Source: Hydractinia symbiolongicarpus
Lineage: Eukaryota > Cnidaria > Hydrozoa > Anthoathecata > Hydractiniidae
Direction of reading: 5' to 3'
DNA length: 64,000 nucleotides
Assembly: GCF_029227915.1 (NCBI RefSeq)
Contig: NC_079888.1
Span: 3,421,001-3,485,000 of the forward strand
The notes beneath the pieces are model-generated. The model saw only the letters and a program-made list of their open reading frames with translations, did no database searches and was not told the origin of the DNA. The translations under genes and the position numbers were made by a program. This document shows, piece after piece, positions 1-12,038 of this stretch (position 1 is its first letter; every line of letters begins with the position of its first letter).

Positions 1-43
1 CTTCGCATGCGAGAGGTACCGCGATCGATGCCCCGATTCTCCA
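1..43 (+). pseudogene. tRNA-Ala (CGC), 5' part outside window
   Basis: Starts at tRNA position 31. The T stem CCGCG/CCCCG has two mismatches, so it was probably already damaged. Confidence 0.7.
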
Positions 44-553
44 ACATTTTGTATTATTGCGTATAGTGGTCGATCATGTGCATATCGTCAATCAAAGTGT
101 CTGCATTGTTATAATAAAATAATTAGAAATATAATTAAGTCCTTCAACCAATGTCCTTCAATCAAAGTATCTCCATTAGTATAATAAAATAATTAGAAAT
201 ATATTTAAGTCCTTCAAATAATGTACATTTCATACCCCGCAAACAATTTAGCCAATCCATTGTGCAAGCGTTGGTTAAGGCACTATACGTTAAAGGCAAA
301 CTTGTAGATAAAGACGGTGTTCTTTCTTAAGTGATTCGATGATCTCCTGCTGAATGATCCGACGATTGCTTACAATAATTTCACTTAAATTAATGATGTG
401 ATTCTCGACTTTCATGTCCAATTGTAAAAATAGGAACACGTGTTTTTTGTCACATAATAGGCAGTCTGTTCACTTATATTTGAATATACCTTAGTTCTTC
501 CAGTGAAGATTCTCATTTAGATTCCTTATTGCTGTCACAAGTCATATGTCATA

Positions 554-626
554 GGGGAATTAGCTCATATGGTAGAGCGCTCGCTTCGCATGCGAGAGGT
601 ACCGGGATCGATGCCCGGATTCTCCA
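554..626 (+). tRNA. tRNA-Ala (CGC), class A consensus
   Basis: This is the array consensus: acceptor GGGGAAT/ATTCTCC with G3:U70, D stem GCTC/GAGC, anticodon stem CTCGC/GCGAG, loop TTCGCAT, T stem CCGGG/CCCGG and discriminator A73. Box A TAGCTCATATGG and box B GATCGATGC fit RNA polymerase III consensus. The genomic sequence after A73 is ACATTC, so CCA is not encoded. The product would decode GCG. No T4 run follows within about 160 bp. Confidence 0.93.
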
Positions 627-1141
627 ACATTCTGTATTATTGCGGATAGTGGTCGATCATGTGCATATCGTCAATCAAATTGTCTGCATTGGTATAATCA
701 AATAATTAGAAATATAATTAAGTCCTGCAACCAATGTCCTTCAATCAAAGTGTCTCCATTAGTATAATAAAATAATTAGAAATATATTTTTTTATTCCTT
801 CAACCAATATATGTTGCATACCGCGCAGACAATTTAGCCAATCCATTTTGCAAACGCCGGTAAAGTCAACATATGATGTAGGCGAAGTTTCAGATAAAAA
901 CGGTGTTCTTTCTTAAGTGATTCGATGATCCGCTGTTAAATGATCCGACGATTGCTTACAATTATTTCACTTAAATTGATGATGTGATTCACGGCTTTCA
1001 TGTCCAATCGTAAAAATAGGAACACGCGTTTCTTGTCACATAATAGGCAGTCTGTTCACTTAAATTTGAATATACGTGAATGTTCGTCCAGTGAATTTTC
1101 TCATTCAATTTCCTTACTGCTGTCACAAGTCATATTTCATA

Positions 1142-1214
1142 GGGGAATTAGCTCATATGGTAGAGCGCTCGCTTTGCATTCGAGAGGTACCGGGATCGAT
1201 GCCCGGATTCTCCA
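1142..1214 (+). tRNA. tRNA-Ala (TGC)
   Basis: Consensus apart from the TGC anticodon and T39, which leaves a C31/U39 mismatch at the loop-closing pair. Confidence 0.78.
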
Positions 1215-1257
1215 ACATTCTATATTATTGCGTATAGTGTTTGATCATGTGCATATA

Positions 1258-1284
1258 TACCGGGATCGATGCCCCGATTCTCCA
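1258..1284 (+). pseudogene. tRNA-Ala 3' fragment
   Basis: Only the T-arm and acceptor 3' strand remain, fused after GCATAT of the preceding spacer. It is the scar of an internal exchange between monomers. Confidence 0.7.
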
Positions 1285-1794
1285 ACATTCTGTATTATTG
1301 CGTATAGTGGTCGATCATGAGCATATCGTCAATCAAAGTGTCTGCATTGTTATAATAAAATAATTAGAAATATAATTAAGTCCTTCAACCAATGTCCTTC
1401 AATCAAAGTATCTCCATTAGTATAATAAAATAATTAGAAATATATTTAAGTCCTTCAAATAATGTACATTTCATACCCCGCAAGCAATTTAGCCAATCCA
1501 TTGTGCAAGCGTTGGTTAAGGCACTATACGTTAAAGGCAAACTTGTAGATAAAGACGGTGTTCTCTCTTAAGTGATTCGATGATCTCCTGCTGAATGATC
1601 CGACGATTGCTTACAATAATTTCACTTAAATTAATGATGTGATTCTCGACTTTCATGTCCAATTGTAAAAATAGGAACACGTGTTTTTTGTCACATAATA
1701 GGCAGTCTGTTCACTTATATTTGAATATACGGTAGTTCTTTCAGTGAAGATTCTCATTTAGATTCCTTATTGCTGTCACAAGTCATATGTCATA

Positions 1795-1867
1795 GGGGAA
1801 TTAGCTCATATGGTAGAGCGCTCGCTTCGCATGCGAGAGGTACCGGGATCGATGCGCGGATTCTCCA
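1795..1867 (+). tRNA. tRNA-Ala (CGC)
   Basis: Consensus except G62, giving one G52/G62 mismatch in the T stem. Confidence 0.8.
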
Positions 1868-2380
1868 ACATTCTGTATTATTGCGTATAGTGGTCGATCA
1901 TGTGCATAACGTCAATCAAATTGTCTGCATTGGTATAATAAAATAATTAGAAATATAATTAAGTCCTTCAACCAATGTCCTTCAATCAAAGTGTCTCCAT
2001 TAGTATAATAAAATAATTAGAAATATATTTTTTTATTCCTTCAACCAATATATGTTGCATAGCGCGCAGACAATTTAGCCAATCCATTTTGCAAACGCCG
2101 GTAAAGTCAACATAGGATGTAGGCGAAGTTTCAGATCAAAACGGTGTTCTTTCTTAAGTGATTCGATGATCCGCTGTTAAATAATCCGACGATTGCTTAC
2201 AATTATTTCACTTAAATTGATGATGTGATTCACGACTTTCATGTCCAATCGTAAAAATAGGAACACGCGTTTCTTCTCACATAATAGGCAGTCTGTTCAC
2301 TTATATTTGAATATACCTTAGTTCTTCCAGTGAAGATTCTCATTTAGATTCCTTATTGCTGTCACAAGTCATATGTCATA

Positions 2381-2453
2381 GGGGAATTAGCTCATATGGT
2401 AGAGCGCTCGCTTCGCATGCGAGAGGTACCGGGATCGATGCCCGGCTTCTCCA
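2381..2453 (+). tRNA. tRNA-Ala (CGC)
   Basis: Consensus except C66, which breaks the last acceptor pair. A T8 run lies about 90 bp downstream, among the closest seen in the array. Confidence 0.8.
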
Positions 2454-2894
2454 ACATTCTATATTATTGCGTATAGTGTTTGATCATGTGCATATCGTCA
2501 ATCGAAGTGTCTCCATTAGTATAATAAAATAATTAGAAATATATTTTTTTTCCTTCAACCAATGTATGTTGCATACCGCGCAGACAATTTAGCCAATCCA
2601 TTGTGCACACGTCGGTAAAGGCACTATACGTTAAAGACAAAGTTGTAGATAAAGACAGTGTTCTTTCTTAAGTGATTCGATGATCCGCTGCTGAATGATC
2701 CGACGATTGCTTACAATAATTTCACTTAAATTAATGATGTGATTCTCGACTTTCATGTCCAATCGTAAAAATAGGAACACGTGTTTTTTGTCACATAATA
2801 GGCAGTCTGTTCACTTATATTTGAATATACGGTAGTTCGTCCAGTGAAGATTCTCATTCAAATTCCTTATTGCTGTCACAAGTCATATGTCATA

Positions 2895-2967
2895 GGGGAA
2901 TTAGCTCATATGGTAGAGCGCTCGCTTCGCATGCGAGAGGTACCGGGATCGATTCCCCGATTCTCCA
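2895..2967 (+). tRNA. tRNA-Ala (CGC), T-arm variant
   Basis: T-loop G60T and C64 give a C50/C64 mismatch. The rest is consensus. Confidence 0.72.
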
Positions 2968-3477
2968 ACATTTTGTATTATTGCGTATAGTGGTCGATCA
3001 TGAGCATATCGTCAATCAAAGTGTCTGCATTGGTATAATAAAATAATTCGAAATATAATTATGTCCTTCAACCAATGTCCTTCAATCAAAGTATCTTCAT
3101 TAGTATAATAAAATAATTAGAAATGTATTTAAGTCCTTCAAATAATATACATTTCATACCCCGCAAACAATTTAGCCAATCCATTGTGCAAGCGTTGGTT
3201 AAGGCACTATACGTTAAAGGCAAAGTTGTAGATAAAGACGGTGTTCTCTCTTAAGTGATTCGTTGATCTCCTGCTGAATGATCCGACGATTGCTTACAAT
3301 AATTTCACTTAAATTAATGATGTGATTCTCGACTTTCATGTCCAATTGTAAAAATAGGAACACGTGTTTTTTGTCACATAATAGGCAGTCTGTTCACTTA
3401 TATTTGAATATACGGTAGTTCTTCCAGTGAAGATTCTCATTCAGATTCCTTATTGCTGTCACAAGTCATATGTCATA

Positions 3478-3550
3478 GGGGAATTAGCTCATATGGTAGA
3501 GCGCTCGCTTTGCATGCGAGAGGTACCAGGATCGATGCCCGGATTCTCCA
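3478..3550 (+). tRNA. tRNA-Ala (TGC)
   Basis: TGC anticodon in a perfect anticodon stem. A51 makes one A/C mismatch in the T stem. Confidence 0.8.
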
Positions 3551-4063
3551 ACATTCTGTATTATTGCGTATAGTGGTCGATCATGTGCATATCGTCAATC
3601 AAAGTGTCTGCATTGGTATAATAAAATAATTAGAAATATAATTAAGTCCTTCAACCAATGTCCTTCAATCAAAGTATCTCGAATAGTATAATAAAATAAT
3701 TAGAAATATATTTTTTTATTCCTTTAACCAATGCATGTTGCATACCGCGCAGACAATTTAGCCAATCCATTGTGCACAGGTCGGTAAAGGCACTATACGT
3801 TAAAGACAAAGTTGTAGATACAGACGGTGTTCTTTCTTAAGTGATTCGATAATCCGCTGCTGAATGATCCGACGATTGCTTACAATAATTTCACTTAAAT
3901 TGATGATGTGATTCTCGACTTTCATGTCCAATCGTAAAAATAGGAACACGTGTTTTTTGTCACATAATAGGCAGTCTATTCACTTAAATTTGAATATACG
4001 GTAGTTCGTCCAGTGAAGATTCTCATTCAGATTCCTTATTGCTGTCACAAGTCATATGCCATA

Positions 4064-4136
4064 GGGGAATTAGCTCATATGGTAGAGCGCTCGCTTCGCA
4101 TGCGAGAGGTACTGCGATCGATGCCCGAATTCTCCA
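4064..4136 (+). tRNA. tRNA-Ala (CGC), damaged T stem
   Basis: The T stem CTGCG/CCCGA has two mismatches. Other arms are consensus. Confidence 0.6.
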
Positions 4137-4578
4137 ACATTCTATATTATTGCGTACAGTGTTTGATCATGTGCATATCGTCAATCAAAGTGTCTCCATT
4201 AGTATAATAAAATAATTAGAAATATATTTTTTTTTCCTTAAACCAATGTATGTTGCATACCGCGCAGACAATTTAGCCAAACCATTGTGCACACGTCGGT
4301 AAAGGCACTATACGTTAAAGACAAAGTTGTAGATAAAGGCGGTGTTCTTTCTAAAGTGAATCGATGATCCGCTGCTGAATGATCCGACGATTGCTTAAAA
4401 TAATTTCACTTAAATTGATGATGTGATTCTCGAATTTCATGTCCAATCGTAAAAATAGGAACACGTGTTTCCTGTCACATAATAGGCAGTCTGTTCACTT
4501 AAATTTGAATATACGGTAGTTCGTCCAGTGAAGATTTTCATTCAATTTCCTTATTGCTGTCACAAGTCATATGTCATA

Positions 4579-4651
4579 GGGGAATTAGCTGATATGGTAG
4601 AGCGCTCACTTCGCATGCCAGAGGTACCGGGATCGATGCCCGGATTCTCCA
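4579..4651 (+). pseudogene. tRNA-Ala (CGC) pseudogene
   Basis: G13 breaks the D stem, and CTCAC/GCCAG has two anticodon-stem mismatches. The GCCAG variant recurs at 7,363. Confidence 0.65.
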
Positions 4652-5164
4652 ACATTCTGTATTATTGCGTATAGTGGTCGATCATGTGCATATCGTAAAT
4701 CAAAGTGTCTGCATTGGTATAGTAAAATAATTTGAAATATAATTAAGTTTTTCAACCAATGTCCTTCAATCAAAGTGTCTCCATTAGTATAACAAAATAA
4801 TTAGAAATATATTTTTTTATTCCTTCAACCAATGTATGTTGCATACCGCGCAGACAATTTAGCCAATCCATTGGTCAAGCGTTGGTTATGGCATTATACG
4901 TTAAAGGCAAAGTTGTAGATAAAGACGGTGTTCTCTCTTAAGTGATTCGATAATCTGCTGCTAAATGATCCAACGATTGCTTACAATAATTTCACTTAAA
5001 TTAATGATGTGATTCTCGACTTTCATGTCTAATCGTAAATATAGGAACGCGTGTTTCTTGTCACATAATAGGCGGTCTGTTCACCTAAGTTTGGATACAC
5101 GGCAGTTCGTCCAGTGAAGGTTCTCATTCAATTTCCTTATTGCTGCAACAAGGCATATGTCATA

Positions 5165-5237
5165 GGGGATTTATCTCATATGGTAGAGCGCTCGCTTCGC
5201 ATGCGAGAGGTACTGGGATCGATGCCCGTATTCTCCA
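5165..5237 (+). pseudogene. tRNA-Ala (CGC) pseudogene
   Basis: Acceptor GGGGATT, T10 in the D stem and T65 in the T stem each break a pair. Confidence 0.65.
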
Positions 5238-5677
5238 TCATTCTGTATTATTGCGTATAGTGTCCGATCATGTGCATATCGTCAACCAAAGTGTCTGCAT
5301 TAGTATAATAACATAATTAAAAATATATTTAAGTCCTTCAACCAATGTATATTGCATACCGCACAGACAATTTAGCCAATTGATTGTGCAAATGTTGGTA
5401 AAGGCACTATACGTTAAATGCAAAGTTGTAGATAAAGACGGTGTTCTCTCTTAAGTGATTCGATGATCTCCTGCTGAATGATCTGACGATTGCTTACAAT
5501 AATTTCACTTAAATTAATGATGTGATTCTCGACTTTCATGTCCAATCGTAAAAATAGGAACACGTGTTTTGTGTCACATAATAGGCAGTCTGTTCACTTA
5601 TATTTGAATATACGGTAGTTCTTCCAGTGAAGATTCTCATTCAGATTCCTTATTGCTGTCACAATTCATATATCATA

Positions 5678-5750
5678 GGGGAATTAGCTCATATGGTAGA
5701 GCGCTCGCTTCGCATGCGAGAGGTACCGGGATCGATGCCCGGATTCTCCA
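5678..5750 (+). tRNA. tRNA-Ala (CGC), class A consensus
   Basis: Identical to the consensus at all 73 positions. Confidence 0.92.
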
Positions 5751-6264
5751 ACATTCTGTATTATTGCGTATAGTGGTCGATCATGTGCATATCGTCAATC
5801 AAAGTGTCTGCATTGGTATAATAAAATAATTAGAAATATAATTAAGTCCTTCAACCAATGTCTTTCAATCAAAGTATCTCCATTAGTATAATAAAATAAT
5901 TAGAAATATATTTTTTTATTCCTTCAACCAATGTATGTTGCATACCGCGCAGACAATTTAGCCAATCCATTGTGCACACGTCGGTAAAGGCACTATACGT
6001 TAAAGACAAAGTTGTAGATAAAGACAGTGTTCTTTCTTAAGTGATTCGATGATCCGCTGCTGAATGATCCGACGATTGCTTACAATAATTTCACTTAAAT
6101 TAATGATGTGATTCTCGACTTTCATGTCCAATCGTAAAAATAGGAACACGTGTTTTTTGGTCACATAATAGGCAGTCTGTTCACTTATATTTGAATATAC
6201 GGTAGTTCGTCCAGTGAAGATTCTCATTCAGATTCCTTATTGCTGTCACAAGTCATATGTCATA

Positions 6265-6337
6265 GGGGAATTAGCTCATATGGTAGAGCGCTCGCTTTGC
6301 ATGCGAGAGGTACCGGGATCGATGCCCGGATTCTCCA
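6265..6337 (+). tRNA. tRNA-Ala (TGC), intact
   Basis: Consensus at every position except U34, so it reads GCA. It is the only TGC copy with no other change in the window. Confidence 0.92.
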
Positions 6338-6850
6338 ACATTCTGTATCATTGCGTATAGTGGTCGAACATGTGCATATCGTCAATCAAAGTGTCTGCAT
6401 TGGTATAATAAAATAATTAGAAATTAGAAATTAAGTCCTTCAAACAATGTCCTTCAATCAAAGTATCTCCATTAGTATAATAAAATAATTAGAAATATAT
6501 TTAAGTCCTTCAAATAATGTACATTTCATACCCCGCAAACAATTTAGCCAATCCATTGTGCAAGCGTTGGTTAAGGCACTGTACGTTAAAGGCAAAGTTG
6601 TAGATAAAGACGGTGTTCTCTCTTAAGTGATTCGATGATCTCCTGCTGAATGATCCGACGATTGCTTACAATAATTTCACTTAAATTAATGATGTGATTC
6701 TCGACTTTCATGTCCAATCGTAAAAATAGGAACACGTGTTTTTTGGTCACATAATAGGCAGTCTGTTCACTTATATTTGAATATACGGTAGTTCGTCCAG
6801 TGAAGATTCTCATTCAGATTCCTTATTGCTGGCACAAGTCATATGCCATA

Positions 6851-6923
6851 GGGGAATTAGCTCATATGGTAGAGCGCTCGCTTCGCATGCGAGAGGTACC
6901 GCGATCGATGCCCGAATTCTCCA
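6851..6923 (+). tRNA. tRNA-Ala (CGC), damaged T stem
   Basis: CCGCG/CCCGA has two mismatches. It is the sister of 4,064 in the 2.79-kb repeat. Confidence 0.6.
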
Positions 6924-7362
6924 ACATTCCATATTATTGCGTATAGTGTTTTATCATGTGCATATCGTCAAAAGTGTCTCCATTAGTATAATAAAATAAT
7001 TAGAAATATATATTTTTTTCCTTAAACCAATGTATGTTGCATACCGCGCAGACAATTTAGCCAAACCATTGTGCACACGTCGGTAAAGGCACTATACGTT
7101 AAAGACAAAGTTGTAGATAAAGACGGTGTTCTTTCTAAAGTGAATCGATGATCCGCTGCTGAATGATCCGACGATTGCTTAAAATAATTTCACTTAAATT
7201 GATGATGTGATTCTCGACTTTCATGTCCAATCGTAAAAAGAGGAACACGTGTTTCCTGTCACATAATAGGCAGTCTGTTCACTTAAATTTGAATATACGG
7301 TAGTTCGTCCAGTGAAGATTTTCATTCAATTTCCTTATTGCTGTCACAAGTCATATGTCATA

Positions 7363-7435
7363 GGGGAATTAGCTCATATGGTAGAGCGCTCACTTCGCAT
7401 GCCAGAGGTACAGGGATCGATGCCCGGATTCTCCA
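7363..7435 (+). pseudogene. tRNA-Ala (CGC) pseudogene
   Basis: CTCAC/GCCAG anticodon stem and A50 in the T stem. Sister of 4,579. Confidence 0.62.
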
Positions 7436-7948
7436 ACATTCTGTATTATTGCGTATAGTGGTCGATCATGTGCATATCGTCAATCAAAGTGTCTGCATTG
7501 GTATAGTAAAATAATTGGAAATATAATTAAGTTTTTCAACCAATGTCCTTCAATCAAAGTGTCTCCATAAGTATAACAAAATAATTAGAAATATATTTTT
7601 TTATTCCTTCAACCAATGTATGTTGCATACCGCGCAGACAATTTAGCCAATCCATTGGTCAAGCGTTGGTTATGGCATTATACGTTAAAGGCAAAGTTGT
7701 AGATAAAGACGGTGTTCTCTCTTAAGTGATTCGATAATCTGCTGCTAAATGATCCGACGATTGCTTACAATAATTTCACTTAAATTAATGATGTGATTCT
7801 CGACTTTCATGTCCAATCGTAAAAATAGGAACGCGTGTTTCTTGTCACATAATAGGCGGTCTGTTCACCTACGTTTGAATATACGGTAGTTCGTCCAGTG
7901 AAGATTCTTATTCAATTTCCTTATTGCTGTCACTAGTCATATGTCATA

Positions 7949-8021
7949 GGGGATTTAGCTCATAAGGTAGAGCGCTCGCTTTGCATACGAAAAGTACCAG
8001 AATCGATGCTCGGACATTCCA
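7949..8021 (+). pseudogene. Class B tRNA-Ala (TGC) pseudogene
   Basis: Mismatched acceptor (GGGGATT/ACATTCC), anticodon stem CTCGC/ACGAA and T stem CCAGA/CTCGG. First member of the amplified class B family. Confidence 0.65.
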
Positions 8022-8424
8022 ACATTCTGTATTATTGCGTATAGTGTTCGATCATGTGCATATTTTAAATATATTTAAGTCCTTCAGCCAATGTATGTTG
8101 CATACCGCGCAGACAATTTACCCAATCAATGTTGAAAACGTCTGTAAAGGCACTATGTGTTAAAGGCGAAGTTTCAGATAAAGACGGTGTTCCTGCTTAA
8201 GTGATTCGATGATCCGCTGCTGATTTATCGGACGATTGCTTACAATCAATTCACTTTAATTAATGATGTGATTCTTGACTTTCACAACCACACGTAAGAA
8301 TAGGACTGCGTGTTTCTTGTCACATAACAGGCAGTCTGTTCATGTAGAATTTGGATACACGGCAGTTCGTCCAGTGAAGGTTCTCATTCAATTTCCTTAT
8401 TGCTGCAACAAGGCATATGTCATA

Positions 8425-8497
8425 GGGTATTTATCTCATATGGTAGAGCGCTCGCTTCGCATGCGAGAGGTACCGGGATCGATGCCCGGATTCTCCA
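8425..8497 (+). pseudogene. tRNA-Ala (CGC) with damaged 5' end
   Basis: GGGTATT acceptor and T10. The anticodon and T arms are perfect. Confidence 0.6.
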
Positions 8498-8937
8498 TCA
8501 TTCTGTATTATTGCGTATAGTGTCCGATCATGTGCATATCGTCAACCAAAGTGTCTGCATTAGTATAATAACATAATTAAAAATATATTTAAGTTTTTCA
8601 ACCAATATATATTGCATACCGCACAGACAATTTCGCCAATCGATTGTGCAAATGTTGGTAAAGGCACTATACGTTAAAGGCAAAGTTGTAGATAAAGACG
8701 GTGTTCTCTCTTAAGTGATTCGATGATCTCCTGCTGAATGATCTGACGATTGCTTACAATAATTTCACTTAAATTAATGATGTGATTCTCGACTTTCATG
8801 TCCAATCGTAAGAATAGGAACACGTGTTTTTTGTCACATAATAGGCAGTCTGTTCACTTATATTTGAATATACGGTAGTTCTTCCAGTGAAGATTCTCAT
8901 TCAGATTCCTTATTGCTGTCACAAGTCATATATCATT

Positions 8938-9010
8938 GGGGAATTAGCTCACATGGTAGAGCGCTCGCTTCGTATGCGAGAGGTACCGGGATCGATGCCC
9001 GGATTCTCCA
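8938..9010 (+). tRNA. tRNA with CGT (Thr) anticodon on tRNA-Ala body
   Basis: All stems pair and G3:U70 is present, but the loop is TTCGTAT, so the anticodon is CGU and would read ACG (threonine). The only other change from consensus is ACATGGTA in the D loop. The alanine identity element and the threonine anticodon disagree. It may be an expressed isodecoder, an anticodon-shifted tRNA, or one point mutation in a silent copy. Confidence 0.8.
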
Positions 9011-9523
9011 ACATTCTGTATTATTGCGTATAGTGGTCGATCATGTGCATATCGTCAATCAAAGTGTCTGCATTGGTATAATAAAATAATTAGAAATATA
9101 ATTAAGTCCTTCAACCAATGTCTTTCAATCAAAGTATCTCCATTAGTATAATAAAATAATTAGAAATATATTTTTTTATTCCTTCAACCAATGTATGTTG
9201 CATACCGCGCAGACAATTTAGCCAATCCATTGTGCAAGCGTTGGTTAAGGCACTATACGTTAAAGGCAAAGTTGTAGATAAAGACGGTGTTCTCTCTTAA
9301 GTGATTCGATGATCTGCTGCTAAATGATGGGACGATTGCTTACAATAATTTCACTTAAATTATTGATGTGATTCTCGACTTTTATGTCCAATCGTAAAAA
9401 TAGGAACGTGTGTTTCTTGTCACATAATAGGCGGTCTGTTCACCTAAACTTGAATATACGGTAGTTCGTCCAGTGAAGATTCTCATTCAATTTCGTTATT
9501 GCTGTCACTAGTCATATGTCATA

Positions 9524-9596
9524 GGGGAATTAGCTCATAAGGTAGAGCGCTCGCTTTGCATACGAAAAGTACCGGAATCGATGCCCGGACATTCCA
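9524..9596 (+). pseudogene. Class B tRNA-Ala (TGC) pseudogene
   Basis: Class B with a GGGGAAT acceptor. First of three copies in the 989/977-bp repeat. Confidence 0.65.
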
Positions 9597-9999
9597 ACAT
9601 TCTGTATTATTGCGTATAGTGGTCTATCATATCCATATTTTAAATATATTTAAGTCCTTCAGCCAATGTATGTTGCATACCGCGCAGAAAATTTACCCAA
9701 TCAATGTTGAAAACGTCTGTAGAGGCACTATGTGTTAAAGCCGAAGTTTCAGATAAAGACGGTGTTCTTTCTCAAGTGATTCGATGATCCGCTGCTGATT
9801 GATCGGACGAATGCTTACAATAATTTCACTTAAATTAATAATGTGATTCTCGACTTTCATAACCACACGTAAGAATAGGACTGCGTGTTTCTTGTCACAT
9901 AATAGGCAGTCTGTTCATGTAGAATTTGGATACACGGCAGTTCGTCCAGTGAAGATTCTCATTCAATTTGCTTATTGCTGTCACAAGGCATATGTCATA

Positions 10000-10072
10000 G
10001 GGGAATTAACTCATATGGTAGAGCGCTCGCTTCGCATGCAAGAGGTACCGGGATCGATGCCCGGATTCTCCA
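10000..10072 (+). tRNA. Class F tRNA-Ala (CGC), weakened
   Basis: A10 weakens the D stem, and A41 gives a C/A mismatch in the anticodon stem. T arm and acceptor are perfect. Confidence 0.6.
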
Positions 10073-10512
10073 TCTTTCTACATTATTGCGTGTAGGGTCC
10101 GATCATGTGCATATCGTCAACCAAAGTGTCTGCATTAGTATATTAACATAATTAGAAATATATTTAAGTCCTTCAACCAATGTATATTGCATACCGCACA
10201 GACAATTTAGCCAATCGATTGTGCAAATGTTGGTAAAGGCACTATACGTTAAAGGCAAAGTTGTAGATAAAGACGGTGTTCTCTCTTAAGTGATTCGATG
10301 ATCTGCTGCTAAATGATGAGACGATTGCTTACAATAATTTCACTTAAATTAATGATGTGATTCTTGACTTTCATGTCCAATCGTAAAAATAGGAACGTGT
10401 GTTTGTTGTCACATAATAGGCGGTCTGTTCACCTAAACTTGAATATACGGTAGTTCGTCCAGTGAAGATTCTCATTCAATTTCCTTATTGCTGTCATTAG
10501 TCATATGTCATA

Positions 10513-10585
10513 GGGGAATTAGCTCATAAGGTAGAGCGCTTGCTTTGCATACGAAAAGTACCGGAATCGATGCCCGGACATTCCA
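10513..10585 (+). pseudogene. Class B tRNA-Ala (TGC) pseudogene
   Basis: Class B with T29 (CTTGC). Second copy of the 989/977-bp repeat. Confidence 0.65.
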
Positions 10586-10988
10586 ACATTCTGTATTATT
10601 GCGTATAGTGGTCTATCATGTGCATATTTTAAATATATTTAAGTCCTTCAGCCAATGTATGTTGCATACCGCGCAGACAATTTACCCAATCAATGTTGAA
10701 AACGTCTGTAGAGGCACTATGTGTTAAAGCCGAAGTTTCAGATAAAGACGGTGTTCTTTCTCAAGTGATTCGATGATCCGCTGCTGATTGATCGGACGAA
10801 TGCTTACAATAATTTCACTTAAATTAATAATGTGATTCTCGACTTTCATAACCACAGGTAAGAATAGGACTGCGTGTTTCTTGTCACATAATAGGCAGTC
10901 TGTTCATGTAGAATTTGGATACACGGCAGTTCGTCCAGTGAAGATTCTCATTCAATTTCCTTATTGCTGTCACAAGGCATATGTCATA

Positions 10989-11061
10989 GGGGAATTAAAT
11001 CATATGGTAGAGCGCTCGCTTCGCATGCAAGAGGTACCGGGATCGATGCCCGGATTCTCCA
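10989..11061 (+). pseudogene. Class F tRNA-Ala (CGC), D stem lost
   Basis: The D-stem 5' strand is AATC instead of GCTC. Otherwise class F. Confidence 0.58.
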
Positions 11062-11489
11062 TCTTTCTACATTATTGCGTGTAGTGTCCGATCATGTGCA
11101 TATCGTCAACCAAAGTGTCTGCATTAGTATATTAACATAATTAGAAATATATTTAAGTCCTTCAACCAATGTATATTGCATACCGCACAGACAATTTAGC
11201 CAATCGATTGTGCAAATGTTGGTAAAGGCACTATACGTTAAAGGCAAAGTTGTAGATAAAGACGGTGTGATTCGATGATCTGCTGCTAAATGATGAGACG
11301 ATTGCTTACAATAATTTCACTTAAATTAATGATGTGATTCTTGACTTTCATGTCCAATCGTAAAAATAGGAACGTGTGTTTGTTGTCACATAATAGGCGG
11401 TCTGTTCACCTAAACTTGAATATACGGTAGTTCGTCCAGTGAAGATTCTCATTCAATTTCCTTATTGCTGTCATTAGTCATATGTCATA

Positions 11490-11562
11490 GGGGAATTAGC
11501 TCATAAGGTAGAGCGCTTGCTTTGCATACGAAAAGTACCGGAATCGATGCCCGGACATTCCA
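11490..11562 (+). pseudogene. Class B tRNA-Ala (TGC) pseudogene
   Basis: Same as 10,513. Third copy of the repeat. Confidence 0.65.
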
Positions 11563-11965
11563 ACATTCTGTATTATTGCGTATAGTGGTCTATCATGTGC
11601 ATATTTTAAATATATTTAAGTCCTTCAGCCAATGTATGTTGCATACCGCGCAGACAATTTACCCAATCAATGTTGAAAACGTCTGTAGAGGCACTATGTG
11701 TTAAAGCCGAAGTTTCAGATAAAGACGGTGTTCTTTCTCAAGTGATTCGATGATCCGCTGCTGATTGATCGGACGAATGCTTACAATAATTTCACTTAAA
11801 TTAATAATGTGATTCTCGACTTTCATAACCACAGGTAAGAATAGGACTGCGTGTTTCTTGTCACATAATAGGCAGTCTGTTCATGTAGAATTTGGATACA
11901 CGGCAGTTCGTCCAGTGAAGATTCTCATTCAATTTCCTTATTGCTGTCACAAGGCATATGTCATA

Positions 11966-12038
11966 GGGGAATTAACTCATATGGTAGAGCGCTCGCTTCG
12001 CATGCAAGAGGTACCGGGATCGATGCCCGGATTCTCCA
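11966..12038 (+). tRNA. Class F tRNA-Ala (CGC), weakened
   Basis: Identical in type to 10,000. Confidence 0.6.

Larger units (their letters stand above)
2895..7948 (+). repeat. About 2.79-kb higher-order repeat, two copies
   Basis: tRNAs at 2,895, 3,478, 4,064 and 4,579 line up in order with 5,678, 6,265, 6,851 and 7,363, at offsets of 2,783-2,787 bp. Shared rare variants (CCCGA T strand, GCCAG anticodon strand) confirm the alignment. Confidence 0.8.

Noticed and set aside
900-1000. Box C/D snoRNA in the spacer (TTGATGATG with nearby CTGA)
   Set aside because: The C box lacks the required purine, the D box is on the wrong side, and there is no terminal stem.
554-1141. tRNA-derived SINE copies
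   Set aside because: Units are head-to-tail at fixed periods, with no A- or T-rich 3' tails and no target-site duplications. This fits tandem amplification, not retroposition.
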